In this document: positions 48,501 through 59,861 of the stretch, piece after piece
Numbering within the stretch: position 1 is the stretch's first letter
Layout of the letters: each line of letters begins with the position of its first letter
NCBI GenBank assembly: GCA_022385805.1
Contig: MU277692.1
Location: 62,001-126,000, forward strand
Source: Pilatotrama ljubarskyi
Lineage: Eukaryota > Basidiomycota > Agaricomycetes > Polyporales > Polyporaceae
Length of the DNA: 64,000 nt
Direction of reading: 5' to 3'
The notes under the pieces: model-generated
Databases searched by the model: none
Told to the model about the DNA's origin: nothing
What the model saw: only the letters and a program-made list of their open reading frames with translations
Made by a program: the position numbers and the translations under genes

Positions 48501-49116
48501 GAGGTGCGGAAGCGGATGTGCGTGCGCCTGTGGAGCCTGGCCCCGAACCTGAGCGCGAGCCAGTCGTACTGGTACTGCCGCTGGACGTAGCCGTCGCGGA
48601 GGTCGGTGATATCGCAGGAAGTGATTGGAGACGCCTGTGATAGGCCTGGCCTTCTGGGCCCGATTGAAATCCTCCTGCGCTTGCCGCGCCGTCCTCGTTC
48701 GTGATTGGGCGCTGACCCGCGGTCGTACCAGAGTCGGACGCGGTGCGCGGGCGGGTGTCGGAGTGGTGGTGGTTGGAGGAAGAAGGGTCGGGAAGGGGGA
48801 TGCTGTTCTCGCTCACGTTCGGCGAGGGGGGGATGACGGTGACGTTGGGGCCAGGGCCCGAGTCGGAACTCTCATAGCCCGTTGTGCTTGTGAGCGCTGC
48901 GAGCTGCGGCCTCCCGTTTGTCGACGTGGTGCTGCCGTTGCGTGCTTCGTATGAGGTCTTGGACGGGCTCGCACTGGCGGGGGTCACGCTGATGGACGGG
49001 GCGCGGCTGCTGGGGGAGGTGGCGGTGGGCGACGACGCTGCGCTCGAGCTGCGCGAGCGCGAGTTGCCGTGGCCGGACGACGACTTCACCAGCTTCGAGA
49101 AGAAGCTCGGGGCCAT
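45522..49116 (-). CDS. GRAM-VASt sterol-transfer protein (Lam/Ysp2, GRAMD1/Aster family), 1123 aa
   Basis: Five exons on the minus strand: 49116-47343, 47289-47186, 47120-46652, 46602-46297 and 46240-45522. Residues 1-570 are disordered and Ser/Thr-rich. A GRAM domain follows at about 580-690 (FHELFPTVPEGDYLIEDYGC, GRLYISENHVCFHANIFGW). A VASt (StART-like) domain spans about 745-890 (EATFPGTPEKIYNLMFTSGF, ISDWMPTENPQLL, VEWSGRSFIKG). One TM helix lies at about 1000-1020 (ILWFIIVFLLLSNIWTLTL) and a coiled coil ends the protein (EQRVREIRQSLNQLDQLD). In this family the TM anchors the protein in the ER, the GRAM domain contacts the partner membrane and the VASt domain carries ergosterol between membranes at contact sites. 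It has a single VASt domain, as in Lam5/Lam6 rather than Lam2/Lam4. Confidence 0.93.
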
Positions 49117-51093
49117 GTTCTCTCTTTTCCCTCCTCCGAGTCTCCACTAGAACTGATCGATATTCGGAACGATACCTCGTACCGCAATGCACAAGTCCCT
49201 CTGCCTCTGTCCTGTCTCTCTCCAAGTCCTCCAGGAAATAGATCCTCCAAACGCGTCCGTTCCCGCGTCGAAAAATCGTCCGAGTTTCGTTGGGGAGGGT
49301 GCGTGTAGCCGATGTGACGACAACGCTAGGCACGCACGATCTAATCTTGCGCGTCCGGCTCCGGGTATGTATATGAGATCGTAAGAATTCGTGAAAGCGA
49401 AGGCTTGGCTTGGCTGGGGGAGAACGAGGTCGTGCGGCTACAGCGAGGCGTGAACGGACATGAGGGTGCGGGTCAGGAAGAGGGAAGGCGCAGCAGGTCC
49501 GCGAGAAGAACAAGGCCGGGGCACGAGGCACAGTGAATGAGCCTCGGTTTGGCCAAGGGCTGAGTTTATATGCCACCACCGTCCGGCATATCAGAATATC
49601 GCTCTAACCGCGCCCACGCTTCGCCCGACACCCCGCTCCTGCTTCGTTCACGCGCGCCGTTCCGCGCAGCTGTGTGCGTGCTGTCGCACTCGGGTGCGCA
49701 CCAGTCAGCGACAAGGTGCGCGGGGAATCGTGAATCGTGATCGTCGTGGGCGCGCGCGGCATTGCGGAACGATTGATATTCACTTGCCGGTGACACTGAT
49801 ATTCTTTGCACCGCCGCATCCCTCGACCGCTGCACATCCAGCTCCAAGTCATCTCATGCTTCCAGGAGGTGGATGGAACGCCATGCAACTTGACCAGAAG
49901 GCATGAGCCCGTTGCCAAGGTAGAGCTACAGTCACCGAGTCGACACAAACAGTATGCTATCAGCGGCTGATACACTCCGGATCCTGCTGCTTGCAATAAT
50001 ACGTTTGCATGCTGCCCACCTTGACCAATCAAGGAGGCCAGAATCTCGCACACTCACGAAGTCTGAATGGTGCCGTACGTTCCACCGACGGGGCGGCGTG
50101 AGGTGCAACAATGGGAGCCGGTACGAACTGCATGTGGAACCTGTTTGGAGCGGATCTCACACGGCGGCACGCAGGCAAGAGACTCCTCACAGGATGAATG
50201 ACATGCCTATGAGTGGCCCTTGGGTACCTGGGTACCAGAGCGGACCTCCAACACCGTCGGCAGCATAAGTAACGGTTCCCATCGGTAGCAAGCTCACAGG
50301 GCAAAGTGATTGCGAGTTGTGCGGAGATGCCCGTAGTCGCGGCGCTATGGTCACGTCTAACATGTGCGCAGTACTTGTCAGGACGTGTGTTCATCTCGAG
50401 GGGAGCGGTCGTGGAGCACACAATGTGGCCGTAGAGACATATCAGGTCAGTATGTACAGAGGTAGTCATGTCCTGCCATGCGAACACAGCTTTTAGCTTA
50501 TGCGGGATCCGCCAAAAGATGAGACGCACCGTCAACGGGCAGCATGACGTATTCTGCGATGACGGTCGTCGGCCTCCTGCCACGTCCGCTGCCTATGGTA
50601 TTGAAGGCGGTCATCCTTCGGGGCCCAAGTAGCACTAGGGTGGTACCGTACGTATAGGGCCGTACCCAGTCCAGACAACGGACCTGGTTGCATCTGTTGC
50701 TCATAGTTTCCCGACATCTGAGTACCGCCTGGAGCAATGCTGGCCAGTTGAGTCTGCGATGGCAGGAAATAATCCCGCCACAAAGGCTTTACGGGAATAC
50801 ATGAGCGAGTTGCCGCCGGTTCGCCGATCGTGCCTCATCGCAGAATGGGGAGGGATGACGTCACGCGTCAGCCACGCGGGGGTTGGGCTTCCCCGCACCA
50901 CGCGCCTGGCCTCGTCTCAGTCCGCCGCCTGCGCACCCACTGCCAGGCGGCCAAAGTACATAATGGCGCCACTTCACATTTCTCCCGCCTCCTCTTCTTC
51001 ATCTCGTCTCCCTCGCCCCTCCGCCCCGTACTCCCTCGCCGCCATAACGCTTGACGACCTTCACGACTCGCACGATAGTATCTGCTCATCACG
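49117..51093. other. Intergenic region, no supported gene
   Basis: There are 2 kb between divergent genes: the GRAM-VASt gene (-) and the MARVEL gene (+). Open frames are short and without motifs. One 83-codon minus-strand frame (50532-50783) looks mildly coding-like, but it has no recognisable domain and no start-to-stop splice model. Confidence 0.4.
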
Positions 51094-51904
51094 ATGGTCG
51101 ACTTCGACAGGCATGTTCGTCGCGGACATCCCGGTGCGTGCTGCTCGGTACTTGGATCGCCTTCGCTGCGCCGCTGACTAACTATGACCTCTCCGTTGTG
51201 CAGTGGTGTTCGGCCTCATCATCTTCTTTAGCATCATCGAGGTACGCGTCCTCTTCTTCAGACAACGAGCAGCCAGCTGAGCGCACGCGCGTGCAGCTCG
51301 CCATCTCTGCCTGGCTAACCAGCCGCTTCAACCTCCGGCATGACTACCTCTCCCTCGCCGTGCGCGACCGCACGCGCTACATCCTCTTCACCTCCTGCTG
51401 GACCATCTTCTTCTCCCTCTTCTACTTCGCGCTCTTCCTCCACTCACCCAGCGGGGGAATTATGACCAGCGTCTTCAGTCACGCTCTCTTGTGAGTACTT
51501 CGCCTCTACGGTCTCTAGCGATTGAATGGAACGCTGAATCCGACGCTCGCATAGTCTGGCATTGACTTGGATACTCTGGACTGCCGCTGCTGCTGCAATC
51601 ACTGCTGCTCTCGGAGGCGGACTCAACTGCAGGTGCGTATACTGCTGCAACTGGCTCAAGGCGGAATTCCAGTTAACATGCTCCTCGCAGCGCACATTTC
51701 GTGTATTGCGGACAGTTGAACGCGCTCGAAGGGTTTGCGTGGGTTATCTGGTGCGTAGTGAATGACATTCGCGTTTCGACATGAAAACTGACATTCGCGC
51801 GCGCCATCAGGATCTTCGTGACTTTCGCTCTCTTCGTCGTACTCTTCCGTGGCGTCTCCGCCTCTCGCCGTGGCGACGGATATCGCGGATCTCTGGTCGC
51901 GTGA
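51094..51904 (+). CDS. MARVEL-domain four-TM membrane protein, 167 aa
   Basis: Six exons: 51094-51133, 51204-51241, 51297-51490, 51555-51632, 51691-51750 and 51811-51904, with introns of 55-70 nt. The product shows the fungal MARVEL layout. A short N-terminus (MVDFDRHVRRGHP) leads into TM1 (VVFGLIIFFSIIELAISAWL). TM2 is FTSCWTIFFSLFYFALFLH and TM3 is FLALTWILWTAAAAAITAAL. A loop holds the conserved GGGLNC...HFVYCGQLNALEGFAW, and TM4 is IWIFVTFALFVVLFRG. It ends SRRGDGYRGSLVA. Such proteins (cf. Nce102) organise plasma-membrane domains such as eisosomes and sense sphingolipids; the exact role here is inferred. Every splice joint falls inside conserved sequence, supporting the model. Confidence 0.88.
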
Positions 51905-52191
51905 ACGCATACTGTATGACTCGCAAATCACAGAAAATACGACCTGCACTTCTACTCGGTGGACCCTGTTGTGTACCTTCCGCGGACATTCTGGCGCTCG
52001 TCTCTTGCGGGATTCTCGCGTCGTTCGATCTTATGTATCTCTAGTTCACTTTAATATGACTGTTGGCATGATAGAACAGCTACAGCGTCCCGGAAGGGCA
52101 CAACAACCCAAGTTTGAAAGAGACCTCGCGAGAGCCCGAGAAGCAGTGCAGACGCGCAGCCAGCAGCATAAGTCTCGCAGAGGAATAGCCA

Positions 52192-52690
52192 CTAGTCGTC
52201 GTCAGCAAGGCCGTAGTCATTGTGGACCTGTCGAATAGTCGTCTGCTGATACGCGGCCAGCTGCATGGTGCGCATATATCGACCTTCCGGACGTTATGTT
52301 GGGTTAAGGATCTTCGCACTCACCTTGCCAATTAGGATCTAAAGGAATTTTGAGCATCAGGGAGTGCGGACGGTATGAGCGTGCGATGCTCACCTGGGTC
52401 GCGTCTTTGGCTTCGTTGTACCGGTGCAGGAGCTTGATGTGCCGCGAGACGATCCGCCCCGCGTCTTCGTTCTCCCTACGCGCCTCGTGTGCATGAGCCC
52501 GCACGTTGGGTCAGGACGGGGTAACGTACCCGAGCACCTTCTGCAGCTCCTCGATCTCGGCCTGGAGTGCCTGTATGCGCGCTGCCTGGGCCTGCCAGTA
52601 CAGTAACGGTCTGTGGTGAGCAGTGTTTACTCGGCGACGGCGCTGGGGCCGCGATGGGCCGCGAACCTTGGCGGACGTCTTTGCGTGCAT
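52192..52690 (-). CDS. swi5: Swi5 homologous-recombination mediator, about 108 aa
   Basis: Four exons on the minus strand: 52690-52530, 52475-52394, 52338-52324 (only 15 nt) and 52260-52192. The conserved part is clear: ARIQALQAEIEELQKVLG (coiled coil), RIVSRHIKLLHRYNEAKDAT, QILIGK and a C-terminus TTIRQVHNDYGLADDD. Swi5 pairs with Sfr1 (MEI5/SFR1) to stabilise Rad51/Dmc1 filaments in repair and meiosis. The N-terminus is uncertain. I used the ATG at 52690 because it is the nearest in-frame start. The same frame stays open upstream to 52951 without an ATG, and several GT-AG pairs there would allow extra 5' exons. It converges with the MARVEL gene, leaving 287 bp. Confidence 0.85.
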
Positions 52691-53214
52691 AGCTTCAGAG
52701 GCTTCAAGAGTACTAGTGGTGATGCGCGGACGTGCGGGAGGAGAGGGGGAAAGGACCGCGAGCGTGTGGTGAGAGGACCTGAGGGATACTGTACCACGGT
52801 CACGTGGGATGAACGCGTCGCGTGGCCCTAGGCTAGTGTCGGGGGCCCAGTCGGCTGGTTGTACGGTCCCTGTTCCGCTCGAACTGACCTTCGTTGCGCT
52901 GCTGCCGTGGGGCTCTCCAGGTTCAGCAGTGGGAGCATAACCATCACTCAAGAGCAGAACATCGGCTGGTATTTGCCAGTTGCCAAGGACGTCGCGGCCG
53001 TCATGCTCAGGGTGACAAGGCCAGCTCAGGGCGCGAGGTCAAGACCTCTCACTAGGTCCCATAGACCTGCCAGTCGGGCTAATCCTGGATCGCGACAGCA
53101 AACACTGCGAGTACACGATGATTGTGAATGCATAACGAACATCGGTATCAGTACACACCACGTCCCTATCGTAAGAATTGACCCGTGGGGGTGACGGCTA
53201 TGAACGGAGAGACT
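52691..53214. other. Upstream region of swi5, possibly with 5' exons
   Basis: Between swi5 and the P450 stop. On the minus strand several intron-like segments (for example 52796-52850 and 52702-52765 approximately) alternate with short open stretches. This suggests leader introns or an N-terminal extension of Swi5. No complete model could be fixed. Confidence 0.35.
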
Positions 53215-55415
53215 TCATTGTACAAGGGAGACCTGCAGAGGCATCTGCGGGCCGGCCTGCATGTCGCTCTTCACGAGCGGCGCGACGAGGCCGGCAGCGA
53301 AGCGGATGATCTCAGGCTTGTCCTCCGGGATCGCGAACTCGAACTGTTCGATGAGCTCCACGAGGATGGCTTGCATCTCGATGACGCTGGTTTGCGAGAG
53401 AACGGTGAGCATCCGGACCAGACGTCTCGTTGAAGTGGTGACGTACGAGAACCGCCAGCCGATGCAGGCTTGCAGACCGGCACTGAACGTCATCAGGTTC
53501 GAGGTGACGCCGACGTAGGTCTGGCCCATCTTCTCGTGCTCGATCCATCGGTTCGGGTTGAATTCGTTAGCGTCCGGACCCCAAATCTGAGGCAACCTAT
53601 TCAAACAACGTTGAGTCCCCGCAAGATCGCAACACGCGTTGGCGGAGAAGGAGCACCTGTTGTACGCCCAGATAGAGATGAAGCAGTGGGTGCCCTTCGG
53701 GACATGGACCTCGTCGACGACCTCGCCGTCCGTGTTCGTGACGGGGTAGGCGAGCGGGATGACATCGTCGCGCCCGGCCTCACGGATGAGCATGTACGCG
53801 ATCGGGTGCAGGCGCATGACCTCCTTCATCGCGGCCAGCACGTAGGTCATCGAATCGAGGTCGCTGACGGAGAAGTCGGAGTCGCCGCGCTCGGCGACGC
53901 GCGCGCGGATCGCTTTGACTTCCTCGCGCATCTTGGTTTGGTAGTCGGGGTGACGGGCGAGCTCGTACAGCATCCAAGTCATAGAGTTGGCGGTCGTCTC
54001 GTGTCCTAATCAAGGAGTTAGTGGGCGTCAAGAGGGCTTGGGGAGTGCGGTAGCGTACCGGCAAGAAGGAAGGTGGCCATCTGAGAGATCATCTCAGAAT
54101 CACTCAGACGAGACTTCGGATTCTCCGAAGCGTTGGCCTTCACTGTAGAGCCATGAGGCTCATTCTCTCGGCAGTGTGCGAAACACGATCACCCACCCAG
54201 AATACTCATGATGTCCTTCTTGTTCTCGTGCTTTCCGGCCAAAACGGCCTCCGTCTTCTGCTCGATTAGGTCTTTCGCGAAGGCATTAACGACTTTCAGA
54301 GTGCGGCGGAAGCGAATATGGTCCTTCGTCGGGATGTACTGTACTAATGACAGTATCGGCATCGGGATATACCGCCAGAAGTGGCGGAAGAGCAGCGTGA
54401 ATCTGGAAGGGTATGGCATGGCATCCGCGCTGCGTGATCATGGGCTAAGTCGCCGGAAAGTCAGCGCGGAAAGTAGAGCTTGACGTACAACATGTTCTTA
54501 TACGCGTGCATGACGGGGTTCAGGGAGTCGTCCAGCGCGCCGCATTGGACGTCGAAGCCAACTGGACGTGCTGTCAGTCGACAACGCGAAGCGCAACGGG
54601 AGCTTCTGCTACGCACCTTCTCCGATGACATCCAGGGTGCAGCGCGCGAGCCACGCGAGGACGTTGATCCTCTGAGAAGGTTCCGGCGAAGCCTGAATAA
54701 CATCCTTCCACTTCTGGGCCAACTGCACATGCAGATCCACATAGCGTTGAGAAAACGAATTGAGAGCGGACACATTTTTCGTACCTTGTGGGCGGAGCCT
54801 CGGAAGAGCGGCAGGAATGACTTGAGCTGACTTGCAGTGAAGGCGGGGTTCATGATCTTTCGGATGCGTGCATGGTCCTGATCTGGAACGTCCGATGAGC
54901 TCCACGTTGAATAGAAGTTTTGTAGGTTGCCGCAACGTACCTGCCGCAAACAGAATACCATCGCCCGCGATTTCACGAGTCGTCTGCCGGGCGACGGCAG
55001 GCTTGGGGAAGTGATAGCCGGATTTGTGGAAGATGTATTGGAGAGCCTACGCAACGTCCGATGTCAATCAGTGTCCCGACAAGAGGTATTCTGCACGGTA
55101 CGAACCTTTGGGTCTGCGATCTCGAGCGCATCCTCCTGCGTCTACCTGTCAAAAACCTGCAACAGCGGCACGATCGAAGCCGCGGCTCACGTTGAAACAG
55201 GTCTTGAGCCTCCAGATCGTTCCATACTCCTGAAGCCAGTCTTTCTGCAGCGCGCCGACTTCGAGCTGGTTGCTCATGAGCTCGCTGTGGCCCATAAGCC
55301 AACTGGGCGATGGGGGCCCTCGGATTTTCCTTAGGTGCCGACCCGCCAGATAGTTCCGGACCGCCCATGCGAGCAGGATCCCGCCGCTGAGTATGATGAA
55401 GAGTAAGGGTTCCAT
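53215..55415 (-). CDS. Cytochrome P450 monooxygenase, 541 aa
   Basis: Eleven exons on the minus strand: 55415-55191, 55135-55106, 55046-54941, 54882-54785, 54722-54617, 54561-54489, 54429-54197, 54142-54059, 54005-53657, 53596-53447 and 53386-53215. The sum is 542 codons including stop. The N-terminus is a membrane anchor (MEPLLFIILSGGILLAWAV). Key motifs: helix C region NPAFTASQLKSFLP, I-helix oxygen-activation motif LLAGHETTANS (about 317-324), ExxR in KEVMRLHP (about 380), and the haem ligand in FSAGLQACIGWRF (Cys about 479). The usual Arg two residues before the Cys is Gln here. It is an ER haem enzyme using a P450 reductase; the substrate cannot be predicted. No neighbouring biosynthetic genes are seen. 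Confidence 0.93.
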
Positions 55416-55418
55416 GTC

Positions 55419-55475
55419 CTGCGTCAAGACGCGGTCAGTGAGGGAGTAGTAACTACGAGACATAGGGACGCTCAC
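55419..55475 (-). other. Probable 5'UTR intron of the P450 gene
   Basis: A GTGAGC donor and a GACGCAG acceptor bound a 57-nt segment that ends three bases before the ATG at 55415. This placement, typical in size for local introns, supports MEPLL as the true start rather than the in-frame ATG at 55463. Confidence 0.6.
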
Positions 55476-56918
55476 CTGAAATTCCGGCAGACGGAGTTGG
55501 GTCTATGGCAGCGGACAAGTGAAAAGTCGGACGGAGACCCGACACAAGAGGCTCGGTAATATATGTGAACTCGCCCGATCCGCCCAGCCGTGGTTCCTTC
55601 CCACGAAGCGTTCGAAGAACTTGGGAAGGGACGGCTGATGGGGGCCGATTTGACAGTCGCATGAGCTAATAGGTAGCCTGTAGGCCCGGGCGGGCGTGTT
55701 CGCCGCGTGCGCCTCGAGACTTGACATGTCACCAATGCATGGCTCGAAAGGCTCGATGACCGCCGTCGATGCCGGTGGGAGCATGAGCGTCGCGCAGCGC
55801 GATAGCAGAGGTTGTCGGTACTCCCTGAGAAGTCAGTCATATCGCTCGCAGAAGATCGCCTCTGCGGCACACCTTGGACTCATCCGGAGATCCTCCTGCT
55901 GGCCTGTGAATGGAAACATTGAAAAAGCTCAGCTTCGCAGAATCGGGGCGTCGGGCACTTGCAATAACAACATACCGCCCGCTGTAGGCTAGTCATGTTC
56001 TGTCAGAGAGTGTCGGTGCTTCCGATGGACATCTGGGCGCCGCGCACTGCACAGAACTTGAAACTGAATTGACCGTCTTGTACGATGGGAAAGCGCGGAC
56101 ACACCTCATGGTCTTTACCACGGGAACTGAACGGCGTGAGGTTTTACGCTCGCACCATCCCATGACCTTTGACATTCGGAGTGGCAACGTAGCTTCGCAA
56201 CAATCAGGAGGGCGTGCGTACTGGGCTCCATGGTCTGGGCTGCAAGGCAAGCCTTGATTACGCTTCGAAGCAATCGAGCGGCAGTCCCCAGACTTGAAGT
56301 AGGCCGGGAGGCGGCCCGGGCTCCGAGCACTCTGTGGCACTAATAAGGCTCGATGGCGCGTAGCCCTCAACGTCAACGGTGAGAATCTCATAGGTCCTAC
56401 GTCCTACAGTAAGCTGTCAGGCGAACCTGCCAAGTTGATGATCAGTCGTGGCAGGGCTCTGCTGCCAGCCATGGCAACAGTTCGACCGTGACCACAGGAG
56501 GCTGCGATCGCATAGTCACCCCCGCGTGTGGCCACCCCGTACGTGCTGAGCGGCGCAACAAGCTTGAAGTAGTGACCGGTCCGTAGCGATGTGCAGGTAT
56601 GCTGAGGGGCTGAAGCATACGGAACCTCTGGTTGACCGCTGTATACGCGCGAATTACCAGGCCGTCGCGCACAAATGTTCTTGGCTCTTAGGGCTACACG
56701 GTGCTAGTATTCCAATGTCCGCTGTCCGTAGCAAGCACGAAACACTCTCATAGGCATCTACAGCACCGCATACGCACCGAGGAGTACGCTCCCCAAGGCT
56801 GTAGCTACGCCGAGCCCGAGCGGATTCGATGCGAAGCCCTGCGCTCGCGAAGCGCCGCTGGCGGAACAGACGGAACATGTCAGAACACGACAGCAGGCAG
56901 ATGTAGACGCATGGCAGC
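55476..56918. other. Gene-poor region beginning the accessory end of the window
   Basis: The P450 promoter is at the left side. A 132-codon minus-strand frame (55993-56391) carries no domain, and nothing else was supported. Confidence 0.4.
55557..55564 (-). promoter_or_regulatory. TATA-like element of the P450 gene
   Basis: On the minus strand ATATATTA lies about 80 nt upstream of the probable leader intron of the P450 gene. The evidence is position and sequence only. Confidence 0.35.
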
Positions 56919-57580
56919 TTACTTCTTGTTGGAGGCGAGCTCCTTCTCTAGACCAGTGGCCTTCGACTCGGCGGCACTCATAAGCGCGGTTGCTGCAGCA
57001 TAGGTGTAAGTCATCCGAACCGTAAGCCGATATGATGTAGAGTGTGAGTCACCTTCATGCCCCAGGGCTAGTCGCAACAAGACCAGAGAGTACGTTAGCA
57101 GCCATGGTGTCGCGTATCATAGAAGAACTTGCCAGTGTTGCTAGCCAACACGCCTCCGACTGCTCGAATGAACGGTATCAGGAAACAGCGCGACTTCAAC
57201 ATTGTAGCCACTCGCCTACTGAGGTCGCCTCTGCGAATAATGATCCGACTAGACAAGTTCAACCAAAGCCGCATATATAGCTCAAGGAGGGGGACGTACG
57301 TGCAGGGGTCGCCTCATGGAAGATAGATGCAACTGCGTAGTCAACTTGCATGAGTGGCCGGCCCCTTTGGACTGGGCAGTGCCACTCACTGTCCGAAGTA
57401 TAAAGCTCCTCTGCTACCTTCGTTAGGTTGTCGATAACTGGGAAACGAGCCTCGATGAGCTGCGCGTTCGACGCAGCAGTCTAAGTGGTGGGACTTACGA
57501 TCCCGCTTTGCCTCCGGTGGCGGCCTGGCCTGGACGAAGACGGCAGAGAGGAACAGAGCTGCAAAAAGACCAGCGCGCAT
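56919..57580 (-). CDS. Small secreted protein candidate, splicing unresolved or gene damaged
   Basis: On the minus strand the ATG at 57580 opens a clean signal peptide (MRAGLFAALFLSAVFVQA) followed by RPPPEAKRD, which contains a Kex2-like KR site. Downstream pieces look coding: QLIEARFPVIDNLTKVAEEL, IASIFHEATPA, and a last stretch TALMSAAESKATGLEKELAS ending NKK at 56919. These pieces are separated by plausible GT-AG introns. However, I could not connect exon 1 to the second piece in frame without a one-base discrepancy, and the middle exons are ambiguous. It is either a real multi-exon gene with a splice I missed or a recently damaged one. No known domain. Its start resembles that of the secreted protein at 61526-62370 only in layout. 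Confidence 0.4.
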
Positions 57581-58667
57581 AGCGAAGATGTTGTGGAGAA
57601 CGAAAATCAAAGCAGCACCTGGCTGAGAACAGTAACGAATGAGAGTGGGCGAATCGGGAGGACGCTGGCTTCATGACTGGCCAAATCCTTATATGCTGCG
57701 CCCCAGTGGAAGCAATGCCGTACGATGAACACGATCACAGGAGGCCGTTGAGGTAGCACCAAGCCAGAAGCTTCGCCGCCCGGGCATAGCTCACGAAGAC
57801 CTCCCGAACGAGGGCGGACATGGCGAATTGATTGGTGGCCCGGTCAGAGGCGTCGCTACCCGAAGCCTCATTGGCCGCTGGAGGGGCGCGTAACAGAACA
57901 TCTGCTAAGAAGTGTCAAGAACGTCAACGCAGGTTAACTACAGAATCAGTCGAGCTACGCATTCGCACCGGTTGAGCGTACCCTGTATCGTCCGGACCCA
58001 GGATAAGCACCGGCGTAGTGGCCGCCGAGGCGACCGAGTGGATCCCGCCTTCTCCGTTCTCACATCGTCCAACTACCCGCGGATACCCCTTGCTGCTTAC
58101 ACTGCGGACTCGGGGAAAGAGCAAACGCGGTTTCAGGGCGGTTGCCACACCGCAAAACTGCGGTCAGCCATTAAGCATAGGGTGGAGCCATGGTCCCGTT
58201 GCTGTCGCTGTGGACCGAGGAGCGCATGTAAGGATGACTTTAGTTCCGTTATGCTTCCACCAAGCCTATTGCATGCCAGGTAGCCGGCTCCTGGACATAC
58301 CCAGGTCTTCGTCTTGCTCATCCTCTCACTATACCTAGGAAGTCCTAGTTACCGTCCAGCGGGGGCTGAGCTTCTGTTGATCATCTCCGGGGAGCTTTGC
58401 AGCGCGGTGCCAGTGAAGGTGGGCGTGAGAGGCAAGGTGACGGCAGCATAGCAACATACGTCGTATCCGCAGAACCGCTCACCTCGGAGGCTTGATCTAT
58501 CACCATCTAAGTATGTAGCACTGACAGAACCGGATATCGTAGACCGGGACCGCACGCGTGGGTATTCACTGCACTGAATGCAAACTATGCTGTCCCATTA
58601 ATTGGGATGTATGGCGAACCCTAGGAGAGTGGACAAATTCAGGTTGAAGTCTGATGATTGATCAATA
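57581..58667. other. Intergenic region, nothing recognised
   Basis: There is 1.1 kb between the small secreted-protein candidate and the foldback element. Only short open frames are present and no motif was seen. Confidence 0.4.
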
Positions 58668-59155
58668 TACAGCTGTTGCCGAAATTAATGCTCCGCACCT
58701 CCGCGCGCGCCAGTTGGCACAGCTTGACAGAATTGACGCAAATCACCCAGACTGGATAGAAAATGGAATATCTTGGTTACCACGCATCCAGACGGCCTGA
58801 AAATGCATACATGGAGCCTCCGTAGTATGTAGAAGACCCGTATATAATTTTTATCGGGGTTTGCGGAGGTGACGATGCGGGACGATGCAGCAAAGATGAG
58901 AGGCCTCCCAGAGGTCAAATACCGCCGTCTTGCACGAGTACATTACATTATGCAGTCCGCTTTCTTCAGGGGATAGAGTGTGTACAATATCCGACCCCTA
59001 TGTACACTTTGAGGCGTATCAGAACTCGTAGTACCCGTCTACTCGAGGGAAGAGCGACCCACGTCAGGTCGAGGCCATAAGCGCCCGTGTCTGCCCGCGC
59101 TAGCGCCCAGAGCGTTCGTACACGTCTCTCCGCCAGCACCTCCGGACGCATTCTA
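58668..59155 (+). repeat. Left arm of the inverted repeat
   Basis: 488 bp, matching 59374-59861 in reverse complement with two differences. The arm contains a 77-codon frame on the minus strand that is repeated identically on the plus strand of the other arm; it looks incidental. Confidence 0.9.
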
Positions 59156-59373
59156 CATCCTCACAAAGCGTGTAAAGTGATAACATGATATATATACATG
59201 CTACAGAGGACCTATATTGTGAGCAGGCAAGTGGAGGACCCTCACAACTGCTCAACTACTGGGGAGTAGCCAGATGAACTGTCCTCAGTTGTTTCGGGAT
59301 CCCTTATAGACTGCAGAGGTTGACCGACCCTTGGTTCCAATTATATCGTGCTCAAGGTACCACAGCTGTACAT

Positions 59374-59861
59374 TAGAATGCATCCGGAGGTGCTGGCGGA
59401 GGGACGTGTACGAACGCTCTGGGCGCTAGCGCGGGCAGACACGGGCGCTTATGGCCTCGACCTGACGTGGGTCGCTCTTCCCTCGAGTAGACGGGTACTA
59501 CGAGTTCTGATACGCCTCAAAGTGTACATAGGGGTCGGATATTGTACACACTCTATCCCCTGAAGAAAGCGGACTGCATAATGTAATGTACTCGTGCAAG
59601 ACGGCGGTATTTGACCTCTGGGAGGCCTCTCATCTTTGCTGCATCGTCCCGCATCGTCACCTCCGCAAACCCCGATAAAAATTATATACGGGTCTTCTAC
59701 ATACTACGGAGGCTCCATGTATGCATTTTCAGGCCGTCTGGATGCGTGGTAACCAAGATATTCCATTTTCTATCCAGTCTGGGTGATTTGCGTCAATTCT
59801 GTCAAGCTGTGCCAACTGGCGCGCGCGGAGGTGCGGAGCATTAATTTCGGCAACAGCTGTA
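59374..59861 (-). repeat. Right arm of the inverted repeat
   Basis: This is the mirror partner of 58668-59155. The near identity over 488 bp implies a recent origin or strong gene conversion between the arms. Confidence 0.9.

Larger units (their letters stand above)
58668..59861. mobile_element. Foldback-type element with 488-bp inverted arms, TA-flanked
   Basis: Two arms, 58668-59155 and 59374-59861, are reverse complements of each other with only two mismatches by direct comparison (59147/59382 and 59127/59402). They surround a 218-bp unique centre. The outermost bases are TA on both sides, followed by CAGCTGTTGCC inward, and similarity stops abruptly just outside. TA ends fit a TA target-site duplication as made by Tc1/mariner-type transposases, although TA is self-complementary and could simply be part of the arms. 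No transposase is encoded. A non-autonomous foldback element or an inverted duplication are the two explanations. Confidence 0.65.

Noticed and set aside
58685..58918. 77-codon open frame duplicated exactly in both arms of the foldback
   Set aside because: Its duplication follows from the inverted repeat; it has no domain, and no splice extension was found.
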